NCBI GenBank assembly: GCA_021234155.1
Contig: JAJEKV010000767.1
Coordinates: forward strand, 1 to 64,000
Reading direction: 5' to 3'
Origin: Isoetes taiwanensis
Taxonomy: Eukaryota; Streptophyta; Lycopodiopsida; Isoetales; Isoetaceae
Length of the DNA: 64,000 nucleotides
Below are positions 55,360 to 64,000 of this stretch, piece by piece. The notes below the pieces were generated by a model. The model did not search any database. It worked only from the letters and a program-made list of their open reading frames with translations, and had not been told where the DNA came from. The stretch's first letter is position 1; each line of letters begins with the position of its first letter. Position numbers and translations under genes: made by a program.

Positions 55360-55980
55360 GCTAATCCACGGGCTGAATTCCCAGCGGAAGTCGCTTTCCA
55401 ACGACTGAAGCTTTTGCTTACTCGGGCACGGTTCTTGTTCCTCCTCAATGGGACAAGCCCTTTTCCGTTCATGTTGATGTCTCGGCGTTTGCTATTGGAG
55501 CTGTTCTTTCTCAAGAATATGATCGACACCGATAAACCAAATCGCTTCACTTGGCCGAAAACTCAATTCTCATTGGCGCAACTATTCTCGCTTGCGGGCG
55601 TGAAGCTTTGGGTCTCATTTTACGTGGTCCAACGCCTCCGTCATTACCTTTTGGGCAGTCAAATCAAGTTCTTTGTGGACCACCAAGCACTTCTCTATTT
55701 GATCAACAAATCCACGCCCACGGGCGCATTGCTTTCGTTGGGTCCTTCTTCTCCAAGAATTTGCTCCTTTTGAAATCGTTCATAAGGCGGGGCAAATCTC
55801 ATGTTGTTCGGATTATCTTTCACGCATCCACACGGATGATCCATAGCAGGGTCTCGGGCGCCTTCCACGATGCTCAACTCTTTTTAGTCACGGCAACACC
55901 ACATTGGTTTCATGATTTTCAGCGGTACCTCCTCACGGTGCTCTTCCACCGGAAGATGAGGCGCTCTCTCACATAGCGAC
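55360..55980 (+). pseudogene. RNase H region of nested gypsy element
   Basis: FFVDHQALLYLINKSTPTG near 55,672-55,728 and a VSAFAIGAVLSQE-like stretch near 55,480-55,515 mark the RNase H domain; frames are mixed. Confidence 0.55.
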
Positions 55981-56013
55981 AATCCCGCCGCCATCAATTT
56001 CTCCAGAGGTCCG

Positions 56014-57830
56014 GTGACTACACCATGGTTGCGGACATCTCTACAAAAGGGTAAGGACACCATCCTTCGGCGCTGTGTTCTACCTCATGAAGTTCCAGAC
56101 ATTGTTCGAGAAGCTCATCAAGGGCTCGGTGGTGGTCATTTTCATGGTGACACCACGGCACGCAAAATCCTTCTTGCCGGGTATTATTGGCCCACGCTCT
56201 TTAGAGATGCTCACGCCCACGCCCGCACGTGTGACGCTTGCCAGCGGGTGGGACGCCCCACGGCCCGTGACGCTCTTCCCTTGACGCCGGTCGCCACGCC
56301 ACTTCCCTTCAGCAAATGGGGAATGGACTTTGTGGGACCATGGAATAATTTAAGGGCTAAACTTAGCTATTTGGCGATTTTTTAGCACATTTTCAAAAAA
56401 CATTGGCTAAAGTAAATGGAAAAAATTGGGAAAAAAATTATATTTTTAGCTTAACTTTTTTCGGGACTGTGCCAACCCTGGAGCTCTTTAGCCAAATGCT
56501 AGAAAGTAAGAGAGTGAAATTTTGTATTGTGTAGCTAAACCATAGAAACTTTTGGAATGAATTTCGGACTAGTTTAGCTAACATCATTCTAGTTTATATG
56601 AAATATATGATTAGTAGTTTAGTTTCTAGCATTATGAATTAATTTGAGTCCTAGACTTTGCTAATTAGCATTGTTTTAGAATGTTTTCACAAAGAAAATG
56701 ACTAAAATAAGTGGGATATATTGAAAAAAAAGTATAGTAATTTGGCTTAATATTTTTTGTTGTCCACACCATAGAAATTTTTGGGATGATGTTTGGGTTA
56801 GTTTAGCTAAACGCTAGCAAGTATGAGAGGAAAAATGTGTACAGTTTAGCTAAACCACAGAAAGTTTTGAGATTAAAATCGAGAAAGTTTAGCTAAAGTC
56901 ATTCTGGCTAATAAGAAATACGCGATTAGTAATTTATTCCTTGTGTGGGACCTATAGATCCTCCCCGCGGCTTTTCGTGTCGATACATTCTCGGGGTTCT
57001 CACCGACTACGCCACCAAATGGGCGGAGCTTGTGCACTTCCAGACAACACTGCTGCAAGCACAGCTCGAGTCCTCTATCAACAAATTATCACGCTGATTC
57101 GGCTGCCCTACCGGAGCTGGTCATTGGACCGTGGTGTTCATTTCATCAATCATACTATCAAAGAGCTGACGGATTATCTCTTGATACATCATCACAAGAG
57201 CACACCTTACTATCCTCAAGGCAATGGGTTGGCAGAAAGCACCAACAAAACTCTGGTCACCATTCTCAAGAAAATTTGTGACGCTTCCGCACGCAGTTAG
57301 CGGACAAAACTTCCCATTGTTCTTTGGGCCTACAATACTTGTTTCAAGATTGCTACGGGTCACCTCCTTTTAAATTGGTTTATGGTCGAAGCTCTCATGC
57401 CCTTTGAATACATCCTTCCAACACTCCGTTTTTCCGGCTCTTGCTCATAATCCACCCACCGCTCTCAAAGAACGGGTCTATCAATTAGAACAGTTGGATG
57501 AACTTCGAAGGGATGCTTATATTCGTGTTCTTCATGGACAACAGTTGCAAAAATCTTTACATGACAAACGTTTGAAGACAAAAACATTCAAACAAGGAGA
57601 TTTGGTTCTTCTTTATGATTCCGTGTACAAAATTTTCCGGGTAAACTCAAGTTTCGTTGGTTTGGCCCTTATCAAATTGTTCAAGTGGTTAGACCAAGTG
57701 TTTTCCAACTTCGCTGAATTAGATGGCACTCCATTACCTACATTAGTTAATGGTTTTCGCCTCAAAGCATTTCATCACACGAAAGTGAACATCCAAACAC
57801 AGACAGTTCAAGAATCCAACACCACGTAAA
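56014..57830 (+). pseudogene. Integrase of nested gypsy element, interrupted by a MITE-like insertion
   Basis: The N-terminal zinc domain is clear at 56,080-56,260 (REAHQGLGGGHFHGD then CDACQRVGRP), followed by FSKWGMDFVGP, which holds the first catalytic Asp. At 56,340 a 604-bp insertion begins. The core resumes at 56,953 with TDYATKWAE. The second Asp is in the block DRGVHFIN (about 57,127-57,150), and the Glu is in GNGLAESTNKTL (about 57,222-57,257). QGNGxAESTNK is the plant Tat/Athila signature. The C-terminal part (57,480-57,800) has KRLKTKTFKQGDLVLLYDS and LDGTPLPTLVNGFRLKAFH. No chromodomain follows. Confidence 0.8.
56340..56943. mobile_element. MITE-like insertion with 9-bp target duplication
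   Basis: 604 bp of A/T-rich DNA inside the integrase. TGTGGGACC occurs immediately before (56,331-56,339) and after (56,944-56,952), a 9-bp duplication of the Mutator type. Ends are weakly inverted: GGAATAATTTAA at the left and the complement of TAATTTATTCC at the right. Inside there are two related halves, each with TTTAGCTAAA words and an ATTAGTAATTT-like end, suggesting internal duplication. No coding capacity. Confidence 0.7.
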
Positions 57831-58974
57831 GTGACTAGAAAGGCGGTAGATTATATTATAGTGGAGATTTTTACAAAATGTGGGCACATTGGCTATTTTC
57901 GCTTATGGGCACCGCCCTATATACAAAAACGAGCTCAGAGCCCTATCTACTAAGTCCTAAGAGGAAAAACCCTCTATAGGGTTGGAGCAGAGGTGATTGG
58001 AGGAGATGGTAGAGGTTCTGCTCGGGATCGGCGAAGGTGCAGAACCACCTCCATCCCATTGGTCTTCGGCCGGGGATGTTGACCATCCCGCAGACAGCCC
58101 GTCCATACGAATGCCACGGTTGTGGCAGCGCCGAAGATCCGGACAATTCATCTTACAAGTGATCCACTCGGCCGGTTAGTCGGCATGGTGCAATCTTCGT
58201 TCAAGCCCAAGGCCTCGCCATGCCGAAGCGCCATCGGATGCCCAACCGTTTCTCGGTTCGTCTTATATAGCCAGGCGAGGAACTCCTTGTCGGCGTGGAC
58301 CAATCACACAAATCGCCAACGTGTTTGCAATGCAAAGTTGTTTCTAAAATGAGAATCTGTTCTCCCCGCATATCTAGCCATGGTACCTTGACACATTCCT
58401 TTTAATGATATCCCGCTTCGAGTTGCCAAGATTGAATGCCATTCCTTCTTTCCACGCCCGTCGAACATTAATGGATGTCCTTTGCCATCTGTCACATCCG
58501 ATCTTTCTTTCCGTCTCATCCTCACCGTTCATTGCTTCTCCCTTACGTTTTTGGGGACTTAGCCAAATTTTGCCTCTCAATCCCTTCTTCGCATCTTTTG
58601 ACACCTGGCATCATCAACGGTTCCGTTTGAACTCTTCATACCTCTTCGCCTCCAGTTGTGCGCCCTAAAACAAACCTTTTCGTTCCTCTGCGCCTTCATC
58701 CTCCGTGGCTTTCGACTTTTCGTCTTCCGCCTTTGGCATCTCTCTTCGATTACGCAAATCATTCCCATGGCTGCCCCAAGATTTTCTACACTTCAAACTC
58801 TTGCTCCCAAGGATCCACGCCCTTGGCCAAAACACACCTCAAGCTCTTCAATCACGCCAAGATCTCATCAGCCGGTTACCATAATGGTGCGTCCTCACCC
58901 CGTGAGGATCACTTTCGAGCCCGATGGCTTCCCGCCCTCCGGCGGCTTCCTCCTTTTCTTCCTCAGTGTCGTTT
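57831..58974 (+). other. 3' non-coding region of nested gypsy element
   Basis: Between the integrase end and the polypurine tract, with no long conserved frame. An open stretch at 58,656-59,198 runs into the LTR and includes MAAPRFSTLQTLAPKD. It may be a decayed extra ORF, as such elements sometimes have, but I see no family motif. Confidence 0.4.
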
Positions 58975-58984
58975 GGTGGGGGAG
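58975..58984 (+). promoter_or_regulatory. Polypurine tract of nested gypsy element
   Basis: GGTGGGGGAG directly abuts the 3' LTR start TGTTAGTC. It is the expected plus-strand primer site, with one T within the purines. Confidence 0.75.
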
Positions 58985-59575
58985 TGTTAGTCTGTGTGCC
59001 TCCCTGGTACAGGACTATTCATGCATACGTCAGACCAGGTCAAGCTCAAAGATCCTCAGTCAACCACGGGTCAGACATCCAAGCCTCTTGAAGACTAAGC
59101 GTTGTGCCACGCTTGATCAAAGCCTTTGGCTGTCAACAAGAGGCGCCCGCTCGGACAAGTGGCTGACCCGTCCACCGCCCGCATCAGCGTCAGCGTGATT
59201 TTAGGCACTTCAAGAGGCACCGCCAACATTCCTGCAAATCAGGCCTCCTTCCAGGAGTCGGCACCGAGATCAGTCAGAGTGTCTAGATTGGGCCCAAGGC
59301 CATTGTACTATATATATGAGTAGAGTTAGCTCATAAGTTTTTAGATGAGTTTTGAGTCTTGTCTCCTTTCAGTTTTCTCTCTATTGCGAGAGCTCGTGTA
59401 TTTTCATCATTGATATCAAGGAAGCTTATCATCTTTCTCTCATTTGTTCTGTTCTCTTCTTTTTCTTCTCTTTCAGCAAATCCCGCGTGACATAGTCCCC
59501 CGGACTCTCCTGTTAGATCCACGGGTCCTCACAGAGGGCTGTCTTCCAGGAGTTCCCGAACCCAGACCCCAAACA
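58985..59575 (+). mobile_element. 3' LTR of nested Ty3/gypsy element (591 bp)
   Basis: Matches 50,678-51,254 over its full length. Ends TGTTAGTC...CCCCAAACA. Followed by the AATGT duplication. Confidence 0.92.
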
Positions 59576-59580
59576 AATGT
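59576..59580. repeat. Target-site duplication AATGT, right copy
   Basis: Partner of 50,673-50,677. Its presence shows a complete, single insertion event without later deletion at either end. Confidence 0.9.
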
Positions 59581-59640
59581 TACAGACCTAAACATCATAA
59601 GTTCTATATCTAAAATAACTAATGTGTCCACTAGACCCAT
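59576..59640 (-). CDS. ORF2: first codons, separated by the nested gypsy element
   Basis: The ATG at 59,640 opens a frame (MGLVDTLVILDIELMM) that reaches the AATGT duplication at 59,576 and is in phase with the ORF2 frame on the other side of the 8.9-kb insertion. An upstream in-frame TGA about 36 bp before the ATG sets the limit. The start is about 250 bp after the ORF1 stop. Total ORF2 without the insertion would be about 700 residues. Confidence 0.65.
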
Positions 59641-59890
59641 AAGTTGATGATGATAGGGCCAGTTCGAGAGTCAAACATTAATTAATTAATTTTATTTAGG
59701 AAAGCCGAGTGGCTTTTCTGGCCTAACAGCCACAGTAAGAAATGTTTATGAGATCACTCATGCACAAATCGATAATCAAGCTTTTAAGTCAAAATAACAA
59801 CTAGTTATTGACCATACTTAGTGTAATAAAGAAGAAGAGAAATGTATTCAAATATAATATAATCATATGTGTTCTTGCAAACATACCTCG
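59641..59890 (-). other. ORF1-ORF2 intergenic region of the direct-repeat retroelement
   Basis: About 250 bp, A/T-rich, with TTAATTAATTAATG near 59,680. No obvious internal promoter or frameshift signal. How ORF2 is translated (reinitiation, splicing or a separate RNA) is not evident. Confidence 0.5.
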
Positions 59891-61594
59891 TTAAGTATTG
59901 TACTTCAGATTCTGCACAATCAAATCCTCCTTTGTAAGTTCCCGAATAACCTTGTTCTTTGTGACTGAACTGTTTATGTCATCGGGTGTGCCTAGTACCT
60001 CCATTGAGTCGCTGTCCGAGGCGGCATTTGCAACCCTAGAAGGTGTGTATGCCATCCTAGGTGGAGCACTAATTCTGCTCTGTCCACTATTTGAAGGGGA
60101 AGTTATCAATTGTTTTTTTCGAAAAGCGTCTTTCCCTTTAGGTTCAGCCATTCTTTTGAGGAAAGTAGCTGGCTTAATGGTCTTCTCACATATTTCAACT
60201 AGCTTACATTTGGGCCATCCCAATTTGAGGTCTGCTAGTGGATCAGTGGCCAACTTCAAAGTCATTTCAATCAGTATCTTCCTTGCCTCTAAGTAAGAGA
60301 TAAAAGCTAAAATACTGGTTTTCAGAGTAGTTTTCAAACAATTCCTGATGGATACCATTTGCCCAGCAATGGACATATCCGGATATAGTATCTGTAAGTT
60401 GTTTAACATGTACCACACAGCATGATCTATCCAAGTCATATTGTCCTTGCATTCTGAGTTGTCTGGAGTTTTACCTTTTGGATCACAGGGGCACTTGAAG
60501 TATGGGCACAGTGTTCGCCAAAGGCGTTTGATATAGAAGTCTTCCCGTCTAATGTTAGGGTATGCCATATGGCCTTTTTGGCTGATAAAAATGCAGTCAC
60601 TAACAGAGCAGCGTTTGTCAAAGAACTTATTGTCAATGCACAGTTTAACTTTGAGATGGTTCACATACTTATCCATTCTGTGTGCTGCCAACTTGGCTTC
60701 CTCTACTTGCTCGGGTGAGATACAACCCAGGATCATCCATGCTTCTAAGGAAATAGGTGCCAATGCTCCGAAATTTTTAGACCTCCAAATGCCTTGATTA
60801 AATAAAGCCCCATTGCTTTCTACATGTCTGGCAGGAATTATCGGAAATTTGATGCTGTTAACAAGAGTAAAACTGAATTCATTACCATCATGGTTGCTGC
60901 TAACCGTTTTGGCTTTGATTGCAACTTTGTCCTGTTCTGAAAGGAGCATTTCTCCAAAAGGGTCATCATCAGCAGTGAGCATTTTGCAACTGTCCATACT
61001 CTCGGTCTGAACTATGCTATCTCCCTCTTTGGGTGGAACTTTGATATCGTTTGCATTATTGAGAGCAGTAATCCCTTTCATGAAGTCAGACCTAGCTATG
61101 TCATCCTCAAGTGTCCAATCTGCAATTTGAGATGGCAGTTTATCATAGAGATCGTCCACCAGCGTATTTATCTCATCCCATTCATTCTTGGTGCTATTGA
61201 TCAGAGGTATTAACTTTAGCCAGTTGCTAAAGCCTATATGACTCACAAGAGAGTATCCATTTGGTCCCTTGAGTGCCTCTTTTTCCAGTATTTTTTGATG
61301 TACTTTGTCATGCTTTATACAACATAACAGGGTTTGAACTGCATTGTTGGGACAGTCGATGTTGTTTTTGTCATAACCCCATCCAACAAGCTCCGAGTTC
61401 CAAGTTGGAATCACTAATTTGAACTCTGTTTCTTCATAATTGTCATAATCATCCTGCAATGTTACCTCATATGTGTGAGACCAAATAAGGTAATGAGATC
61501 TTTCTAAATAATCTGGAATGTGTAAAAATAGCAGCAAAAACAACCACCAAGAAATACAGGCAGCACTGGTAAGACCAATGCACAGAAGTGTCAT
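59891..61594 (-). CDS. ORF1 of the direct-repeat retroelement (main exon, unknown family)
   Basis: A clean frame of 567 codons. From the ATG at 61,594 the first 30 residues are hydrophobic (WWLFLLLFLHI), which could be a membrane segment. However, a strong splice acceptor, AACATTGCAG, occurs at 61,454-61,463, in phase with a donor in the upstream repeat. I therefore think the protein really enters at 61,453 with DDYDNYEETEF and that the hydrophobic part is intron. The body is predicted soluble and helical. It has a Cys cluster, CPYFKCPCDPKG (about residues 378-389), a WIDHAVWYMLNNLQ helix, and a disordered, Ser/Pro/Arg-rich tail (SPSNSGQSRISAPPRM). No known domain; by position a gag-like nucleic-acid-binding partner of the RT is the best guess. 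Confidence 0.75.
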   Translation of the reverse strand: MTLLCIGLTSAACISWWLFLLLFLHIPDYLERSHYLIWSHTYEVTLQDDYDNYEETEFKLVIPTWNSELVGWGYDKNNIDCPNNAVQTLLCCIKHDKVHQKILEKEALKGPNGYSLVSHIGFSNWLKLIPLINSTKNEWDEINTLVDDLYDKLPSQIADWTLEDDIARSDFMKGITALNNANDIKVPPKEGDSIVQTESMDSCKMLTADDDPFGEMLLSEQDKVAIKAKTVSSNHDGNEFSFTLVNSIKFPIIPARHVESNGALFNQGIWRSKNFGALAPISLEAWMILGCISPEQVEEAKLAAHRMDKYVNHLKVKLCIDNKFFDKRCSVSDCIFISQKGHMAYPNIRREDFYIKRLWRTLCPYFKCPCDPKGKTPDNSECKDNMTWIDHAVWYMLNNLQILYPDMSIAGQMVSIRNCLKTTLKTSILAFISYLEARKILIEMTLKLATDPLADLKLGWPKCKLVEICEKTIKPATFLKRMAEPKGKDAFRKKQLITSPSNSGQSRISAPPRMAYTPSRVANAASDSDSMEVLGTPDDINSSVTKNKVIRELTKEDLIVQNLKYNT

Positions 61595-63380
61595 GAAAAA
61601 AATCGGCCTGCACTAGCCTAAACTAGCACAAACATCAGCTTCAGTCAATCCTTCCGCTGTCTTATCTGGCCATACATGTACTCAAGAGTCCAAGATGGTA
61701 CCCCTATTCCAAGGTACATATCTTTGCTACCATCAATACTACTGTCCATTTAGAATATACAACCTAAGTTCTTATTGTATATTTAGCCAAGTTACCACGG
61801 GCCAAGTATGCCAAAGGATAATTGCAAAAATCATATCAAATCCTGCAATTTATAAAATGTTCCATTTCATATAAACTATAGTCTACCGAAATGGCCCTAG
61901 ATATATCTAGAGTTGACTATGAAATATTATAGTACGATCAGGTTAATGCATGGATCCAGTGGTCTCAGCTATAGTTCATACATATTTCACTAACTTAGGC
62001 AATGGTTCATACATATTTCACTATTTTAGGCAATGTACGTATCATGTGAACCAAGACACATTTTGAGAAATCCATTTTAAGTATCTTGAGATCTTGACAT
62101 AAATATTCCTGGAATTAACAAGTGGAATTATGGTGCAGATAATATTTCCTATATCCTATAAGACAATAGGTATAGTGATCCATATTTAAAAGAAGCCATA
62201 TGTGAAGTCATTAACAAGCTTCCTTTTTTTTTAAAAAAACCCTCATGAACACCTTTCTTAGTTATCATATAATAACTATATTGCAATCTAAAATGTTCAC
62301 AGAGGATCGGATAATTGAGACAGCAGAATTAGACTAATAATGTAACATGTGTGTCTAAGTGGCCATGTCTTATCAGAAGCAACTGGAGGATACAATTTCT
62401 GAGATATCTAACCTGCATTGTAGTACAATATAAAGCCATAATGGGAAGGTGTTATTTACCCTGTTTTACAAGTTCACGTAAGCAGCAAGAATGGAGATAT
62501 CTCATTATTCTTACTGTCATATAGCAGATGATGAAACTATTGTATTCCGACTTAAATATTCAGAGAACATAATATCAGACTTACTACATCATTGCCTCCA
62601 CCATAGAGACCGTTTTACAAAGAGATTATATAAATACTTTACTGGATAACTATAGAGTTTTCAAAAATCTGAGAGAGATTGAAAAGCCAACGTATTGCAT
62701 CCTTGGCTGGAGCACATTTTCAGAAAATTCCTGTATTATGCCAAGGACTTCCCATTTACCTCATGGAAAATTACATCCAGTCAAAGACAAGGTAAAGGCC
62801 CAAAATTATAAGTGAAAACATGTACCTTAGTTAAGGAATAACTGAAATATGATCCAATATCCTGTGCATATGTTTTCAGCGGTCTAACTGGAGCATTTTT
62901 TTAAAAAAAGAAACCCAAAACCTTTTCTTTCATTAAGCTGCATCTGCCTTTATCCATAGAACTCGCCATTGTTGCATTCATCATCTTGAGATCCCCTAAG
63001 ATAAGCTGGACAAAAGTAAAACATTAAGAGGAGAAGCCCGTACCTGCAGCCAAACAATACAAAATTAGCCATAGACTGGGTAAGATTGCAAGGGCCAAAA
63101 GGTACCTTAGGCTTCTCGGTTTATAGCCGATCACCTAATGTAGTCCTTTTGCCCAATATTAAATTAGAGTACAGAACAGAATGCTAAATTTAAGAATCAA
63201 GTAAGAGACCTTATGTATTAAAAAAGAGGCTGCTATTATAGAAGCGTCCTAAGAAAACAACTAATATCTGTATGATATGGGCAGTACATATCTTACAAGC
63301 TCAAAAATGCATAAAGCTTCTGGTTTTCAGCAATGGTAGGTCGGATGAAGTCATAAAACCATTATTGCAACAACAAATAC
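61454..63380 (-). other. Predicted 1.9-kb intron from terminal repeat into ORF1
   Basis: The donor CAG/GTATTT at 63,380-63,379 and the acceptor TTGCAG/GAT ending at 61,454 are both in phase 0, so exon 1 and ORF1 join in frame. The intron covers most of the upstream repeat. A T-rich run precedes the acceptor region only moderately. Confidence 0.55.
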
Positions 63381-64000
63381 CTGGTTTTCTTCTGTATCCA
63401 TGCTCTGCTCCGTTATGTACTGGTTTGCAGGAACAGGATGAGAGGTATCGCCATAGCTCTGTCTACGGGAACCCTGTGGGTTTCTGTTTTGAGGATAACC
63501 GCCATAGTTAGGCTTGCCCCTTTTACGATAGTTGTCCATAGTAGGATCAAGGTCTAAGCTTTGCATGCAAAAATCGAATTCTCTATTGAGGGCGTAATCG
63601 TTCAAGCTCGTTTGGCCGCGATCGTAAATAGGGTCGGTCTTCATCAAGGATAAGTTCCCATGTATCCATTAAGCCCGGAAAACCTAGTCAGAGTTTTGGT
63701 GAGGCTTTAAGTAAGGCCTGTCATACCTTATGGGGTGAGCTAGCCTGATTCACGGATTTCGTGAGAGGATCTTGCTGCCACCACCGCTCTTAAAGGAGCT
63801 CCACACAGATACGAAGCATGTGAACACATACAAGGGTTATACCCTTTATTCTTAAAGTTTGAAAAAAAGCTAAGTTAACTTAATAAGCTAAATGTAAGGA
63901 AGTTCACCATTAGACCTATATGTTTCCCTTGCACAAAGGAAGGGGCACAAGGTTAGTTTAATTTATAGGTAGATAAGAACCAGCTACTGCATGCTTTACA
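61603..64000 (-). repeat. Long direct terminal repeat, upstream copy (runs off window)
   Basis: Partner of 46,048-48,440. For the minus-strand element this is the 5' copy, so promoter and transcription start should lie in it or beyond base 64,000. The boundary with ORF1 is sharp, with ORF1's ATG only 9 bases inside. The outer edge is not in the window, so full length and flanking duplication are unknown. Confidence 0.92.
63381..63669 (-). CDS. ORF1 exon 1 in the upstream repeat
   Basis: Same exon as 47,821-48,108. It starts MDTWELILDE at 63,669, but as written a frame change near 63,600-63,640 interrupts it before DYALNREFDFCMQSLDL. The two copies differ here at CAGA/CGTA, CTG/CG, CATCAG/GATCG and GCTGG/GTCGG sites, so the break is probably not real. 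The basic Gly/Asn/Arg/Gln stretch RKRGKPNYGGYPQNRN would be the RNA-binding part of ORF1. Confidence 0.6.

Noticed and set aside
46048-64000. The 2.4-kb direct repeats as ordinary LTRs
   Set aside because: No TG/CA ends, no primer-binding site or polypurine tract at the inner edges, and the RT lacks RNase H and integrase. They behave as terminal direct repeats of another retroelement type.
1-64000. tRNA genes
   Set aside because: I looked for paired acceptor stems with the GGTTC-type T-loop and found none I could fold into a full cloverleaf. The GGTTCTAGAAGGG words in the satellite lack the other arms.

Overview
The window is nuclear DNA from a eukaryote, most probably a green plant of the streptophyte line. 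The evidence is GT-AG introns, a CACTA TNP2 transposase, a chromodomain Ty3/gypsy element, and a second gypsy element whose gag and integrase look like the plant Tat/Athila group. Three parts are uncommon in flowering plants and lean (inference) towards an alga, bryophyte, lycophyte or fern: an intron-containing DNA N6/N4 methyltransferase, a DUF7869-type transposon protein, and a non-LTR reverse transcriptase of a type I know mainly from aquatic animals. Nothing here looks like an ordinary single-copy housekeeping gene; almost everything is mobile or repetitive.

Layout. 1-26,650: remains of CACTA DNA (TNP2 at about 735-3,560, two decayed plus-strand genes at 21.4-25.9 kb, a CACTA-like terminus at 26,649). 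It encloses a 13.8-kb tandem array of about 12.5 copies of a 1.1-kb satellite (4,617-18,420), then a pyrimidine-only tract and smaller repeats. 27,190-29,480: a broken minus-strand DUF7869 gene. 30,647-34,653: palindrome arrays around and inside a multi-exon DNA methyltransferase gene. 35,187-46,047: a minus-strand chromovirus with a 1.6-kb 3' LTR, an integrase-chromodomain end, RT/RNase H and gag/protease. Upstream of gag lie two further large open regions, one of which ends in a histone H3 fold. 46,048-64,000: a second retroelement on the minus strand, bounded by direct repeats of at least 2.4 kb. It has a spliced ORF1 and an RT ORF2. Its ORF2 was split by a complete Tat/Athila-like LTR retrotransposon (50,678-59,575, AATGT target duplication), which itself carries a 604-bp MITE-like insertion in its integrase.

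Order of events (inference): the chromovirus came first, since its 5' LTR is absent and may lie beyond the window. The direct-repeat retroelement then landed in it, the gypsy element landed in that, and the MITE landed last.

A technical signal runs through the window. Otherwise identical repeat copies differ mainly where one reads CAG or CTG and the other reads CG, CGG or ACG, and in homopolymer length. This looks like modification-dependent base-calling error at CHG sites. Many apparent frameshifts, including those in the histone H3 and methyltransferase genes, may therefore not be real.
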